Positions 23,704-38,860 are shown, numbered from the stretch's first letter. The stretch: DNA of 64,000 nt from Aquanectria penicillioides (GCA_003415625.1 PYIU01000007.1:1178001-1242000); one strand, 5' to 3'. Notes: a model not told the origin generated them from the letters alone. Program-made: numbers and translations.

Positions 23704-24742
23704 CTATGCGATTCCCTTATAGAAAGCAAGTAGCTTCTCTGCGCCAACCTTCCACTGCACATCGTTCTGCAGGTGATGTCCGGCCCCCTCGACAAACTCC
23801 ATTTGGACGCCTTCGCCCTTGGGGTCTAATGCCTCGTAGAAGGCTGCTGTCTTGATCGTTTCTGCTTGTGTCATCAACTTGTCCTCGGAGCCCGCCATTA
23901 CCAGCACCTTGATTCCACTGGGTCCTGCGTTATGCACGTGGCGCAGGATCGAGTCTGCTGTGGCAAATGGCTTTAGCATGCTAAATGGCCATCCGAAGCT
24001 CTCGTATCGGCTCAGACGAAGCTGAAACGGCATCACCGCTGACAAGGGGAACTGATCACCGAAGAAGGCGCGACGAGTGAGGATTGGATGAGACAGAGGA
24101 GAGTTAGAGTGCCACCCCTGGAATATCATACGAAGGGTGAACCACGGGTCCAACTTGGCCCAGTTCAAGTAGACACCAAGCCTATGATGGTCTTGTTAGT
24201 GCACTGATCCATCCGGACTTCTCAGTGTAGGCGCTTGATACTTACGATCCATAGGCGGGCACAGCTCCCAGCAAGGCGAGCCCCCTGACGTTCACTCGTC
24301 CTTCTGACAAGATGCCCTGGCTGAGGCCGCCACCGCTAGAGTGGCCGACGAGCACGACCTCGCTGTTCTCCCGCGACTGCACCCACTCAATGCCGGTGAC
24401 AAGGTCGGTGCTCAGCATGCGGCGAGAGGTGCCAAACACCATGCGCAGGTAAGAAGGGTACCACGAGTCGCCGTGGCCACGTAGCGAGATGGCATAGCAG
24501 GACACACCGTGGGCGGCCAGGTACTGCATGTACTCGGTCCATACCCAGGCGCCGCCCATGCCACCATGACAGAAGAAGACGGGAGGCCCTGTAGGGACCG
24601 TCTGGGCCTTCGCGGAGAGGATCTCAAGCGTGCCCTGAGGCGTGTCGACCCAGTGCCGCTCGAGGCCCTCAGGGACCGGTGAGGGAGGGCCCGAGGGCCG
24701 AGTGAAATGGAGCCACTGATAGCTAAGGTGGAAGTTGAACAT
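23704..24742 (-). CDS. Alpha/beta hydrolase
   Basis: Two exons on the minus strand, 24742-24246 and 24181-23704, separated by a 64-nt intron; 324 residues, no frameshift. The fold is clear: an oxyanion motif HGGMGG at 59-64, the nucleophile elbow GHSSGG with Ser135, an acid candidate Asp266 in GSEDKL, and a base at His301/302 in GAGHHL. There is no convincing signal peptide, so it is probably cytosolic. The substrate cannot be told; the family includes esterases, lipases, epoxide hydrolases and lactonases. Tandem with agx1 on the same strand, with 1.2 kb between them, and nothing suggests a shared pathway. Confidence 0.88.
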
Positions 24743-26181
24743 TGGTAGCGGTCCCGACGACTGAGATCACAAGTAGGGTTCTGGATAATGGAGGCCGATA
24801 TATTGTAGAATTGAATAGCTTGTAAGTTGATGCTTGTTGTGGCATCGAAGCGAGCACCTCCGCACTTTATATGCGAGGCTGATGAGCCTCAAGCCCTCAG
24901 CTCATTAGTGAGAACGTACACACTAACAAAAACTGTGCAGCAAAAGCCACACCGTACTATGTGCAAGGGAGCGAAAAAAAAAAAAAAAAACCCTCGCTTG
25001 CTGCCAAGCTCACTGGTTGCATGCAACAACGCACACGCATTAGCCATACATAAGCCAAACCCATCAGCATCCATTGAGTTGCGCTCCGAGAAATTTCGTG
25101 CGCGCGACGATGGGCGTGTTGGGCGTGCGGGAGAAGCAGGAACATCGCGTATGTAGCAGAGGGCACGGGTAAGATCCCATCACGAGTCCGCCAAGAGCGA
25201 CGCTTAACCAGCACGGGGCAGCCCGCTACGTTAAGCTCGCCCTGGTGCTTCGGGGGCTAACGGGTTTAGCTTGCATCTGGTGTTATGTATAGTTCATAAG
25301 GAGATCGAAAAAGGAAAACTTGGTCCCGACATCGTGGGCCAGAGAAACGTCCAGCTGAGATGCGAGATTTCGTCACTCTCTTCGGTAGTGAGCCACTAGT
25401 TGGAGCTCTTGCTTTGCCTCCAGCCCTTCCAAAGCCCAAACTGTGCATCATTTTATCTATCAATCGGGTCGATGCTTATTCGTATTCAGGTTATTCATTC
25501 GTGAACTGTTGACTCGGTACTTGCATCTATTTGCAAGCCTAGGCACCTATCGTTGACTCTGATTCCTCCTCAACCTCAGCCACAGCGTAGCTGATTCCAA
25601 ACATTGCGAGGACCAAATCCCGGTCGTCCCCACGGGATTCCCGATGTCTGCCGCTTCTGCATGGTCGGCAGGCCTCATTTTGCGACTTGGACTTACTATG
25701 GGATTGGCTTGCTCCACCTGTCTGCAATGCAGCTCACAGGGCTGAGTGAGATCTGCCTCAAAGTGAGGTGGGCTTGTCGCTGAGAGGCTTTTTTTTTTTT
25801 TCGTATGCCAGGTACGTACCTTATCCTAGATGCAAGTACACTGCCACCCACGTCAGGTGGCCAGGTTTGCATGAAGTTTGCGAGACTTCTGTATTTTGTT
25901 GTCTAAGATCTTTAGTTTCACTTTGTGAATGTCGCGTGCGGCTGTTGGTTAGCCAGGATGCTGATCAACAAAGGCCCAACACCATATGTTGCGTTTGTCT
26001 GTTGTGGTCATCCAACATCACACAATAGCGAAATTCAGGGATCTGGATGCACACAAGTCTTCTGTTGCAAACAAATAAAACTTTTCTTTTCACCTTCATA
26101 AAAAACTATACGTTTCAGATCCAATCTTCAGACTTTTCATGACCTCATCAACTCGTCCCTGCCTGTTTCACACCAAAGTCT
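24743..26181. other. Intergenic region, no gene recognised
   Basis: No conserved frame was seen. It contains poly-A (24974-24990) and poly-T (25790-25801) runs and one GGTACGTACC motif near 25810. The right end is probably the PRMT5 3' untranslated region. Confidence 0.5.
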
Positions 26182-28757
26182 TTACATGAGACAAGCGACC
26201 TGGCGGCTGCTGCATAGTTCGGACGATGCGACCTTGATGCGCTGCGATTGGCTAACCCATGTCCAGGCCTCGACGAGCCACTCGTACCAGACCCGTGTGT
26301 CGTCTGTCTGACGCCACATGCTGACCTCCAGCTCTGTGTCAGCTGGGAAGTAAAGCGGTTTCTATGAATATTGATGTTAGCTCGTGTTTGACATGCATGT
26401 ACGAGATGTTCATATTCCTTTCAAACAATACTATTAAAAAAGCAACAGAGGCGGCCTTACCTTCAGAGGGAAGAAAATGGGGAACCACGAAATCATGTCC
26501 TTGCTCTTGGCGTCAATCCGCTCCGGATGCGTACTGATCTCAACCTTTGCTCCCTGGTTCTCCGGGATCTGCGACTCGTACAAGGTCGATTCAAAGTAAC
26601 CGGCTAAACCATGAGTGACACCTCTTGTGCGACAGTGGAAAGTGAGATGACAGTATCGCGAGTTGTGATCATTGGCACCTGCGGCACCAGACATGCTGCC
26701 GCCGCCGCCACCAACAACACCTCCAGACCGACGAGCCTCGACAGCTGCGAGGGTAGAATCTGGAATGGGGTGAGAGAACTCCCACGCTTCCTGGAATCGG
26801 GGATGTCCCGGGACCTTCTGGGTCACGAAGTCTAGGGCAAAAAGACGAACCACCCAGGGGGTTTCAAATGCGTTAGGGTCGGTAGGCACACGCGAGAGGA
26901 TGTCAGCGTGAATCCTGGGAGTGGCAATTGGGGTGAAGTGGGCGGTGTAGGAGCTTGGGATGGAAATTCCATGGGGCTTGGATAAAACGTGCTGGATTCC
27001 ATCAAGACACTCGGGAGACAGCTCATTGTCACCGAAGGAGCCCAGCAGCTCAGAGATGAGGATGTCGACCTTGCCATACACGGGACCATCAGCCGACTCA
27101 GCTACCACAGGTCCTTTCCATGCTCGCATGTCGGTTTTGACGACCTTGACCTTGCCGTTCCAGATCATCTCGTTTTGCCGTAATAGGTAAACATAGGCAT
27201 TCGGGTTCTTCTCCACGGCCCACATATCGATAGTGACACCGGCATCCTCAGCAGCCTTGAGAGCACGGGTCACAAGAGGACCACGGCCAGAGCCAGCAAC
27301 AGCCACGACGACGGCACCCTCCTTGGAGGTAGGCTTGTTGAGCTCCTTCCACTCTGAGAGAGCCTCATAGATGGCGGCCTCGTACTGGTTGTACTTGACG
27401 GGATCACTCTCAAAGACTTCGTATGTAGCTGACTCGAGGTTGTCCGAAAGGGGCTGTAGGGGAGACTGAAGCCAATCCTGGAAGCTGGTTAAAGTTGGAC
27501 CCTCAAGAGCTGAGAAGGGGAGTTGCTGTGTCTCGAGCCACCGGAGGTAAGAGAGATACAGATTCGTCTCATTCTGGGAGCCTTGGGCCTTGGCGGACTT
27601 GTTTTGGGCCTCGTCAAGGGTTGGGAAATCGTCCTTGGAAGGGGCACCATCATTGCTTGATTGAAAATTACCCTTGATGCGAGAGACATCTGGACCTGCA
27701 TCACAGAGAAGGATCCACGGCGCGTTCTTGAGACGCATATACGAAAATATGAGGTCCTGGTGGTGCTTGGTCAAAGAGGGAAACCCGCTCTTGTTGGTCT
27801 GAAAGATTGATGGGCTTAGACTCAGGTAATGCAACGGCTCCGCAAACCAACGGTGTTGAAGCGCCTTCTCAGGTATGACTCGGGGAACTTGTAGGACTGA
27901 GGTATTGTATTGTCAATAATAATAAGCGCTGGACAGAGGATCAGACGTACCGACAAACAACCTGTTGTTGTAGTTGCAAACAGTGCGAAGGTGATGCCAT
28001 GAGTCCCAGGCGGTGAAAATGTCAATCTCCTTTGATTCGACCTTTTCAGGTTGATCAGACTGGAGAGAAGAGAGTGTCTTGATCTGCAACTCAAGCCCTG
28101 GCTCTCGATACATGGGCATATGGACAAGGAAAGTTACACGGCCACCAATAGTGAGAGCCTCGTCAACAGCCCGGGAATACTGAGCAAGCCCTGGTTACCG
28201 CCATTCTTGGATGCGTCGCATTGTGGTCCGGGGATGATGATGCTGCGAACGCCACAGAAGTTGGCGTAGTTGACCTCGAGATTCAACACCTGGCGCGAGA
28301 TACTGGCGATGGCAGGATTGGTGGAGCCAAGATCGATCCAGGGACTCACGTAGGCGGTATACGTGTTGGCAGCAGCGCTGGGGAACAAACCAGTATCCTT
28401 GGGCGTAAGCGGCGGCAGGATGGGATCCTCATGAGCAGCCGTGGCGACGGTGGTAGGCTTGTTGCCTTCGCTAGCAAGAGTCGCGAGGTGTTTCTCAACT
28501 AGAGCAAAGACACGGCCTCGAAAGTGGTTGTTGGTGATGGGGGTCGTCACAAAGGCCAGCTATCCGCAGTCAATGGCATTTCTCTCGGGCGTCAGCGATG
28601 ATCACGTTGGCTGACGACTTACGCCATGGTTGAGCAAATGACCGTACTGTAAGTCGGTGAGTGGCTCTTCGCGGGTCGAGTCGTGCTGGCCGATGTGGAA
28701 GGCAGGCCGCTGAGGCTCGAAGTCGGCCATGGCGAAGCTGGAGCCGTCGGAAGCCAT
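26182..28757 (-). CDS. skb1: Type II protein arginine methyltransferase PRMT5/Skb1, one apparent frameshift
   Basis: Four exons on the minus strand: 28757-28623, 28559-27951, 27896-26461, 26361-26182; 786 residues if one missing base is allowed. PRMT5 makes symmetric dimethylarginine on Sm proteins and histones. The N-terminal barrel domain includes DLQYGHLLNHG, LAFVTTPITNNHFRGRV and FCGVRSIIIPGP. The Rossmann domain has motif I (VAVAGSGRGPLVTRAL), and the double-Glu catalytic loop reads ELLGSFGDNE. The C-terminal barrel follows, ending VACLM. A Gly-rich insert (GGVVGGGGGSMSG) sits in the barrel. Exon 2 breaks frame between NQGL and AQYSRAV, where one base is missing near 28181-28190. A (CAC)n tract at 28790-28820 lies in the 5' leader and is not translated from the chosen ATG. 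Divergent from prp43. Confidence 0.94.
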
Positions 28758-29481
28758 TGCGTCTATGGTGACCAAATATTTGGCGAGGCTGTGGTGGTGG
28801 TGGTGGTGGTGGTGATGGTGACCCACAAAGGCTGAGATTTCCAATGGTGGAGCAAATCACCCCGCCAAACAATTGTGTGATGGAAAGAGACCAGAGCTAT
28901 CGGCTTTCGACACTGGCGCTGGAATGGGAAAGCGAAAAGACGAATTATGCGGCGCGTTCAGAGACACACTAAATAAGGACTTAACCAGACGTCACTTATC
29001 CAAATGAGCCCGACGTTTGGAGTCGAAGTGAGCTCAATTCGCAGGTAGCGGACGATTTTCTCGGTGAGTATGAGAGAGAGTGGGATAGAGGACCCTTGAA
29101 AACCAGGCACAGTGTGCGCCAACTAGATGCACTTTGTTGATCCATTCTGCAAGTCAAGGGAGATGGGACACAATCATCCTGAAATCGCATTGAAATGTTA
29201 AAGAGCGAAGTTCTAACATGATAGGAAAGAGAGAGACACGATACAATTCTTATCGCATCCTCCGATCCTACATGCTGTACAGCTTGAGACCCCGCCAGAG
29301 CATATTTCGTTCGCACTGTCAGGCAAGGGTCCTCCTTATCGATAAGACAATCCTCCAGTCCCGCCAAAATTTTCTGGTAGGCAGGCACGAGCATCAACAC
29401 AAACCTCAGCCTCGTTGCGCAGTCATCTTTTCCCCGGTTGGATTGTCCTCTCCCCCTTCTCTCCAACAATCACGGACCAAT
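28758..29481. promoter_or_regulatory. Shared bidirectional promoter region of PRMT5 and prp43
   Basis: 724 bp separate the two divergent start codons. The interval holds the GGT/CAC repeat at 28790-28820 on the PRMT5 side and otherwise unique sequence of mixed composition. No third gene was recognised. With so little space, the two promoters must be very close or overlapping. Confidence 0.6.
28790..28820. repeat. (GGT)n / (CAC)n repeat in PRMT5 5' leader
   Basis: About ten trinucleotides, with one interruption. On the minus strand they would read as ten His codons, but no ATG precedes them in frame. Confidence 0.85.
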
Positions 29482-31962
<2,481 letters not shown>

Positions 31963-33731
31963 AGGTGTCTTCCCCCACACCGACTCATGCACCTAGTGAG
32001 GCCCCCAAAACCGAAGCTGCCACGACAAGAAGACGAGACCCATGCCACCTCTCTCATCTTAGATGCCTTTGATTGCTACGGGAGCCTTGAAATCCCGCCT
32101 CCCCTCGTCGCGGCTCTGCATAGATCAACCGGGGTTGCGTCAAGGGCAGAAACGGACAAACCAGAAAACACGCATCTCGCACCCTTTACAGCCCAGCTCA
32201 CAAAATTGCACTGTCGCTGACTGGTTGAACGCCGGGGTCCCGTTTCAAGTAGCCGCCACTCTGGTTTGGAATTTCTCTCATCGAATCTCGCCTTCCCCGC
32301 CCTACAATTCTCGACCGTTGATTGCGCGCCCCGTTTTTTTTTTTCTTTTCTTTTTTTTTCTTTCAATGTGTTGGGGGTGGCGGGCGTCAATTCGATGCGA
32401 GGAGCAAAACATGCTACTTGCTAAGGCGGAATGTGGGATGTGGTGTTCGGCATTGGTTTTAACTCGCGCGGGTGTATGCATCAGAGAGGGAAAGGAAATC
32501 CGCTGAGGAGAAGAGAGAGAGAGAGATCAGGCGAAAACCGAGAGAGAGAAAGACAGAGAGAGAGAGTCAATCAGAACATGCAGGCGCGGAAGTCTCAAGA
32601 GTGTGGGAATGTAGACGGAGGGAAATCATATTACAGTAACTGTTAGAGGAAACATGGACCGAAGTTGAAAAGAGAAAAGACGACTTTGTTTACTCACCCC
32701 CTCTAATTGTCCACGCCTCGAGCTTACATGAATCATGGGCGAGCCTGCAGGCCACCGATTCGGGCACCCTCCTCTGTCAGGACATACATCTTGTCAGTTG
32801 AGCATGCCATATCGTCGATTGCGTTGCATAGCACCAAGGCCGGACAGGGGGGGTATCTGGCTGAACCCCGGCCTGTCCACACCCCGGTACCGTTCCATTC
32901 CCTTCCCGTCCTCGCAGGATAAGGAACTCGGGCCGTTGTTAAGGCCCACCACAGGCTGGTAGGGCAGAGAAGAGGGTCCCCACGTCACCCTCACCCCTCC
33001 GGGGGCCACCGCCGAAGACGGACGAGGGGCGGTATGCGTCCAGCACAAAGAACAAAGGTCACAAATCGATTCCTTGGTCGCTGGGACGGGGACCTGTGTA
33101 GCAGGGACGGCATGGCTAGTAGCACAGTTGGCACATGAAGCATCAGCATCAGCATCAGCAGCCAGCAGCCAGCCAGCAGCAAAAAGAGCCGGGCAGGACA
33201 GGGTAATTAAGGCATCCTTGCATTTGTGTCCTCGCGGGCTTGCATCCGGGGGCGCAAATCCATCGCTTCCGCCTCGCCGCGGGCAAACAAGAGGTCAAGG
33301 GAGACGGAGGAGGGGCGGGCGGGCTGTATGTGGCGGACACGGCCCAGACAGAGAGAGGCACGCCAGGGGATCCAGAAGACCAGCGTTGCGAGAGGGGGCC
33401 GTTGGAGGCGGACGGGGGGTAGTTTTGTTTTTTTGGTCCTCTGGCATGGGACAGATTAAAAAAAGAAGCGTTGCGGAGGCGGCAAGATCGTAAAAAGCAA
33501 ATTAGCCTGCGCGGTCAGATACGACAAGTTCAGGGTTTGTTCTTCGTTTGTTGTTCTGGTTGTCGTTGTACTCTGTACCCAACTTCCGGGGACCTGGATA
33601 CGGGTATTGATAACGGGCTGGACGGATATCTGTCGATGAGGTCGCGGCCAAGGCTAAGCAAACAGGCTATAGACAATTCCCATCTGCCATTCCCCCAACG
33701 CTCCCTGGAACGCTTTGCGGCGAAGAGCACA

Positions 33732-33797
33732 TGGGGAGGGGGGGAGATGGGGGAGGGATGGGGGGAGGGATGGGGGGAAGGCAACGGGGAGGGGTCC
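33732..33797 (+). repeat. G-rich tract with quadruplex potential
   Basis: At least eight runs of three or more G lie within 66 bp on the plus strand, separated by A, AT or short spacers. This is compatible with G-quadruplex formation; no function can be read from it. Confidence 0.75.
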
Positions 33798-34299
33798 ATC
33801 GATGGTCCCCTTCGGTAGTGTGGGGGGGCGTATACCGAGTATGAAAGAGGCACAGCAAGGCGCACACACTGGAGAGCGGCCCTCGTCCTTTGAGATGATC
33901 TCTCCCTGTGCCGTTGGAGAGGTTGGAGCAGTTTGAGGCCCGATGATGGTGGAAGTGCGGCAGAGGCGGGGGAGGCGAACCGGAGCCTGGAGAAAAGGAG
34001 TTGGGGTCTCGCAGAGATCCGTGAGTGGTGAGGCAACTGAGGCAAACGGCAAGGTCAACGGTCGAATCGGGACTGTGATCTGGTTTACGCTGGCCGGGAC
34101 TAGACTGGGCTAGACTGGACCGCTCTTTCGGAGGCAAATACGGAGACCGTCGTTGACAGGCCGGGTGGTGTGCTGCGGATCCTTTTCCCAACGAAGTCAA
34201 AGGTACTGGCAGGGTTAGCGCACGTGCAAGAGGTGATCCCAGGCCGGCGGGCAGGGAGAAGATGGAGAAAGTGGAATACACAGAAAAAGGCGAGGAACG

Positions 34300-34372
34300 G
34301 GGAGCTGGGAACTGGGAGCTGGGAGCTGGAAACTGGGAACTGGGAACTGGGAACTGGGAACTGGGAACTTGG
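34300..34372. repeat. Tandem CTGGGAA heptamer repeat
   Basis: About ten copies of a seven-base unit, CTGGGAA with a CTGGGAG variant at the left end, in non-coding DNA. The unit differs from the fungal telomere repeat TTAGGG. Confidence 0.85.
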
Positions 34373-37300
34373 AACCGAGGACGGGGAACGGGGTGACAAG
34401 GCTAAGACAACACGACAGAGCCCATGATGATCGGGTTAGCAATCGCATGCTCCTCGCTGGTCCATGATATGACGGCTTGGATGATGGATAAATGACCTGG
34501 TTGAATGGATCGATGGACGTATGGATCGAAGGCAGCCGAGGTTGAAGGCCAGCAACAACCTTCCCATAATCCATCCCCTTTCCTTGATCCATTCATCCAT
34601 CCGATCCCTATCCTCTCCCAGAGCCAAGGCCCCGGCATGGTATCAAGATGACCCCACGCGGTGAGCAGAACGTCTAAGGAATCGTCGGAGAAGGCCAGGG
34701 TCCTTTTCTGGTTGGCGAAGGCGCACGGGACGGGACTGGCCAGAACAACGTGATTGTGTCGTGGAACCCGGAGCCCCGTCGCCAGACTCTGACCGGCCGG
34801 GTCAACCGGCCACGGACGCAGCGACGGGATTGGCCATGGATCAACGAGGCGAGATGGTGGGAAAATGAGCCCAGCGCCAGCCTCCTGTCGTGATACGGTG
34901 TGTGTAGTCGAGGTTCGTCTTTGCCACGGGGGCTTGCGTGTTGGTTGAGAATAGGTTCGTGTGGTGTAGCAACCAAGCGGGAGCGATCAATCGAGTCCAC
35001 GAGGGGGTGTGTAAGTGAGCAGGATTGCCAAGAAAGCATATACTTAGCGGACGATGGCAAAAACAAAAATGAAAAGGAAAAAAGGAAAGAAAGAAAAAAG
35101 AAAAAAAGAAGAAAAACGGATGTAGCAAAGACAAACCATGGTACAACGTTGTAGGAGATACCACAATACTACTGGCATGGTACGCTCCAAGCTGTGAGTA
35201 AGAATGATAGGTAGCATGCAGGATCGCCGAGGCCACGAGAGAATTGCCCATTTTGGGAACCCGGACACCGATACAGATTAGCCTTTAAAGAATCCAACCG
35301 TCGCAAAAATCACGAGCCAAGACTACGCCTTACACCGGACGACCAGCTGCCTACGGGACTGGCAAGAGAGCAGCTCTTGTGTTCCCACCCAAACAGAGAC
35401 AAAATCACACCGTGCCAGCGTACCCATTTTCAAGACCCGAATCCTGAAGAGGGGGATGGAGGCCCGTTCAACTGCTGTGCAAAAGGGCCCCAAAAAAAGA
35501 TGGGGAATCATGTACTAGGTATGGCAGCCGCCAGTGAAAGTCTCCCCCCCCCGTTGCAGGGCAACTCCTGGCAGGAAGAGCATCAATGATCAAGCCATAT
35601 GAACGCAATTGGGTCATAGCTCCTGGCAGGTTTGCCCCTGCTTCGGGGCTCTATTTGCGGGTGGTTGATGATCCAAGGGTAAGGAGAGGATCATCAGAGC
35701 CTAGTGTTTTTAGGGTGTAGAGAGTTAACCGTCGGGGCGCTGTGTTGCGTCGACCGTTGCGCGTCGTTCTTTTTTTAATCTGCCGGCAAAGTTGATAACG
35801 GTGCTGCGCATCTCGAATGTCTCAGACTGCACATGTAAAGAAGAAAGAAAGACAGAAAGACAGAAAGAAAAAAAAACGGTCTGCCTGCACGGTTCAGCTG
35901 CTGCAGAACGGCGGCTCGGACCTCTCTGTTCTGCTGTCTTGGTCTTTTACCAGCCCATTGAGACGGTCTCATGATCTCAGACGTGTCCATTTTCGGCTCT
36001 AGTGAGCACAAGCCGGGAGCTGACCGAAGTGTGGTTCCAATAGCGCTCCCGATGGTGCCGAAGCTAATAAACTGGCATAACAATGAGGGTTGGTGATGCT
36101 ATTTGGATGGAATGGAAGTCTTTCGATGCGAGCTGCTCTAGTCTAGGTACCCTAAACTCGCTGGGGGGGTCGGACAGGCTGGGACGGGACGGGATATTTT
36201 TCTTTATGCCCTTGTCACAAAAGCAAAACGTCATCTTTGACCAGCATCCGCTTTCATCAGACCTCATCCATGGATCACAATCCACTATTCCACAATCCCC
36301 CTCAGTCCAGGCTAAGGCAGGTCCAGGGCGGCAATAGGTGCCCAGGAGCCCAGGAGCCATGACGAGCTTTGCTCAACAGTGACCCGGCAATTATACGTCG
36401 ACGTAACAGAGCATACCCACTTTGAGCACAACGCCACGCGCCTGTGGATCCGTCCCCTCCCCTCCTCCCTTCGTGTTTTTTGCTTTTTCCCATCGGCTGC
36501 TGGCGCACTGGCATCTCTACCCGTCCCTCGAGAAGCTCTTTCAGCCTCAACCGCGATTCGATTCTCCACAAGCCCCAATATGAGAAGTGGTGCCTGCTCC
36601 AAGCCGTGGCACGACACATGGGACGACCACGGCAGACGGTCCATTGGCCTGGCGGCTCGCCGATGAAGTGGCTTCAGGTTGTGACGCCGACTTTAGGACG
36701 GATCCGGTGGCTCCCCCCCTCTTAATGAATGGTCGACCCAGGAGGCTCGCCGGTTCCAGGCCCCAAGAATGGCCTCCCTGGTCAGTTGCTTGATGACGGT
36801 GGTGATTGTGATTGCCGGCCTCAGCGCTCGACGCCGTGCAACGGGGAAGGCAAGCAGCATCGTCTCAGGGAGGGGGTGAAGCGGGAGGGGTGGGCGGCGA
36901 TGAGCGAATCGACGGAGGTGAAGGGCAGTGTGTGCTTCCCCAGAGAAGCACACCCTGTCAACACCGTCGACACCCTGTCGACACCCTGTTGAGGCCTTGT
37001 CCACCACCCTGTCATCCATCGCCCACAACCTCACGCCATTCCGCCGGCCGCTACGCCCGTTCGAGCTCTCGACCCATGGCCCCACGATTCGACAGACGAA
37101 CCACACGCCGCCGTTGACTTGCAACTAGGTGCTTTGCAGGCTCGCGGCAGCCCATCCGATCGCTTTCCTCGAGTCCAGAGGTGTCGACTGGTGTGTCAAC
37201 CAAGACGCACGTCTCGGGCGGGACGTGTCGTTGCGCGCTGCTGCCCTCTGCTGCTTGTTGCTGCTGTTGCCGCTGCCGCTGCCGCTGTTGCTACTCCTAC

Positions 37301-38239
37301 TGCTCGTGCGCGCGCGCGCACGCCCGTGCTCATGCCCATCGCTCATCGCTCATTGCTTCATTGCTGCCTCCCGTGCCGATGCGATGCTAGTGTGCCTGGG
37401 CTGTGCTTGCACTCTTGTGCTCGTGCTTGTGCTCAAGCTTGTGCTCCATGCCGTTCCTTGTGCAGTGTAACTCCTCGACACAACGCAAGCCACAGAACCC
37501 TGAATGTATGAGTATGAAGTCGTTGCCCTCCTGAGTATCCGTACCCCCAATCCCCTTCATCCCATATCCGCTCGCACCCACCCGTGTCACATCGGCTGTA
37601 GCCAACTCGGGCTTGCATGTCTTTTTATGTAGCAACGTCCAACCACGCCTCGACCTCAAAAATAGGTTGACGGCAAATCGCTTAGAGGTTAGAGGCGGAA
37701 TCTCGAAGCCCAAGTCTCCCCCCCCCCCCCCTCCCTCTGAAGGACGGGCAGAAAAAGGCGGCCCCCTCGTTTCCCTTCGCCATCCGTCGACGACGCCGAC
37801 ACACATGAATGGATACATGGGTTCCCACCGGCCCTCTTCCGGAGAATCGCAGGGGCTCCCTGTCTGTCACTGGTGCCCCCCCCCACTGTATCGTTATGCC
37901 AGCGGGGCTTCTTGGCTTGAGATGGCTCAAGCTGGCTGGGGGGGCATCAGTCAATCCCATGAAAAATGGCATTGCGACGTCAACGGCCATTCGCCATCTG
38001 GATTAGCTGTCCCAAGACGTCAGCAGTGTCCGAGTCTATGTAAAGGCAACGGCACGCTCCTTGATCATGCCAGCCCGTTCCCGCCTGGAGCTCCGCTCAG
38101 CCTGGGGATCCTTGACCTGTTGGCCCTCGGCCTTTCATCAGCGGTAGTACAAGAACATCGTTCGACCCTTTCCCCAGTCTAGGTCTCTCTTCGTCCTAGT
38201 CATTTGAATCCAGATCGCTTGCTGCCAGCGGGTAGTTCA

Positions 38240-38246
38240 TATAAGA
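38240..38246 (+). promoter_or_regulatory. TATA-like box for the 113-aa gene
   Basis: TATAAGA lies 208 bp before ATG 38448, followed by a C/T-rich tract (38330-38425) typical of fungal transcription start regions. Confidence 0.45.
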
Positions 38247-38447
38247 CACCTCTCCTCGTCTTTTCAGTCCACTCTGGCTATTGCTTCACACTTTCAATTA
38301 CACCTTGATCACGTTTCCGAGATACCCTCTTCACCCTCTTCCTCCTCCTCCTCCTCCTCCGCTCCATCGCCTTCGTCTTCGTCTCCGTCTTACTCCTCCT
38401 CCTCCTACTCCTTCGATTTCTCAACTTGCTACTATTCCTACATCAAA

Positions 38448-38860
38448 ATGAGCGGCGCGGGTGGTTTCTACAAGTACCGATGCAAGTACTTCTATACTCA
38501 CAATTGCCCAAACTGGGTTTGGGTAAATAATGCGCCTTGCGCATCATGTCTTGTAAGAGCTCCGACGCCCCAGTTGAAGTTGTCGCGAAAATAGTCTTGC
38601 GTGCTGACAATGGGTGACGACAGGCCGATGGGCGGGATAACGAAGAGCCCCCTCTACCTTCATGGGGATTACCGCGAGATATTGTCGTGCCCCGCGTGCT
38701 GGATGGCATCTTGCAATACACCCTAATGGAGCTCGTTGCTCCTATGGAGCCTGGTGACGACTGGACGCTCAGGGATAAGGCAAACCGACCTCCACCCTCA
38801 ATCCCTGTGACTAGCGCTATGCCAGGTATACCGGGGATAATGTCACATCATCGGTTCTAG
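38448..38860 (+). CDS. Small conserved Cys/Trp-rich protein, 113 aa
   Basis: Two exons, 38448-38552 and 38624-38860, joined across a 71-nt intron (GTAAGA donor, GTGCTGACAA branch site, ACAG acceptor); 113 residues. Neither exon is long enough to stand out alone. It begins MSGAGGFYKYRCKYFYTHN, and within the first 35 residues has Cys 12, 20, 31 and 34 with a central PNWVWVNN. The second exon gives an acidic/proline-rich segment with a conserved-looking core (LPRDIVVPRVLDGILQYTLM). The four cysteines (CX7CX10CX2C) could bind zinc. I recall similar uncharacterised short proteins in hypocrealean fungi, but no function is known to me. There is no signal peptide or membrane segment. Good splice signals, an upstream TATA-like box and a C/T-rich leader support a real, expressed gene. 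Confidence 0.8.

Larger units (their letters stand above)
31963..38447. other. Long gene-poor tract with low-complexity DNA
   Basis: About 6.5 kb with no conserved protein in any frame. It contains T runs at 32332-32362, GA-rich patches (32510-32565), a G-rich tract (33732-33797), a seven-base tandem repeat (34300-34372), a GCT/GCG-rich stretch (37240-37325), C runs near 37721, and a TCC-rich leader just before 38448. The many open frames reflect GC content and simple repeats. A non-coding RNA or fast-evolving gene cannot be excluded by eye. Confidence 0.5.

Noticed and set aside
28602..28844. Open frame with ten His residues before the PRMT5 start
   Set aside because: The His run is the (CAC)n repeat in the 5' leader. 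The frame begins at TTG; the first ATG is 28757, after the repeat.
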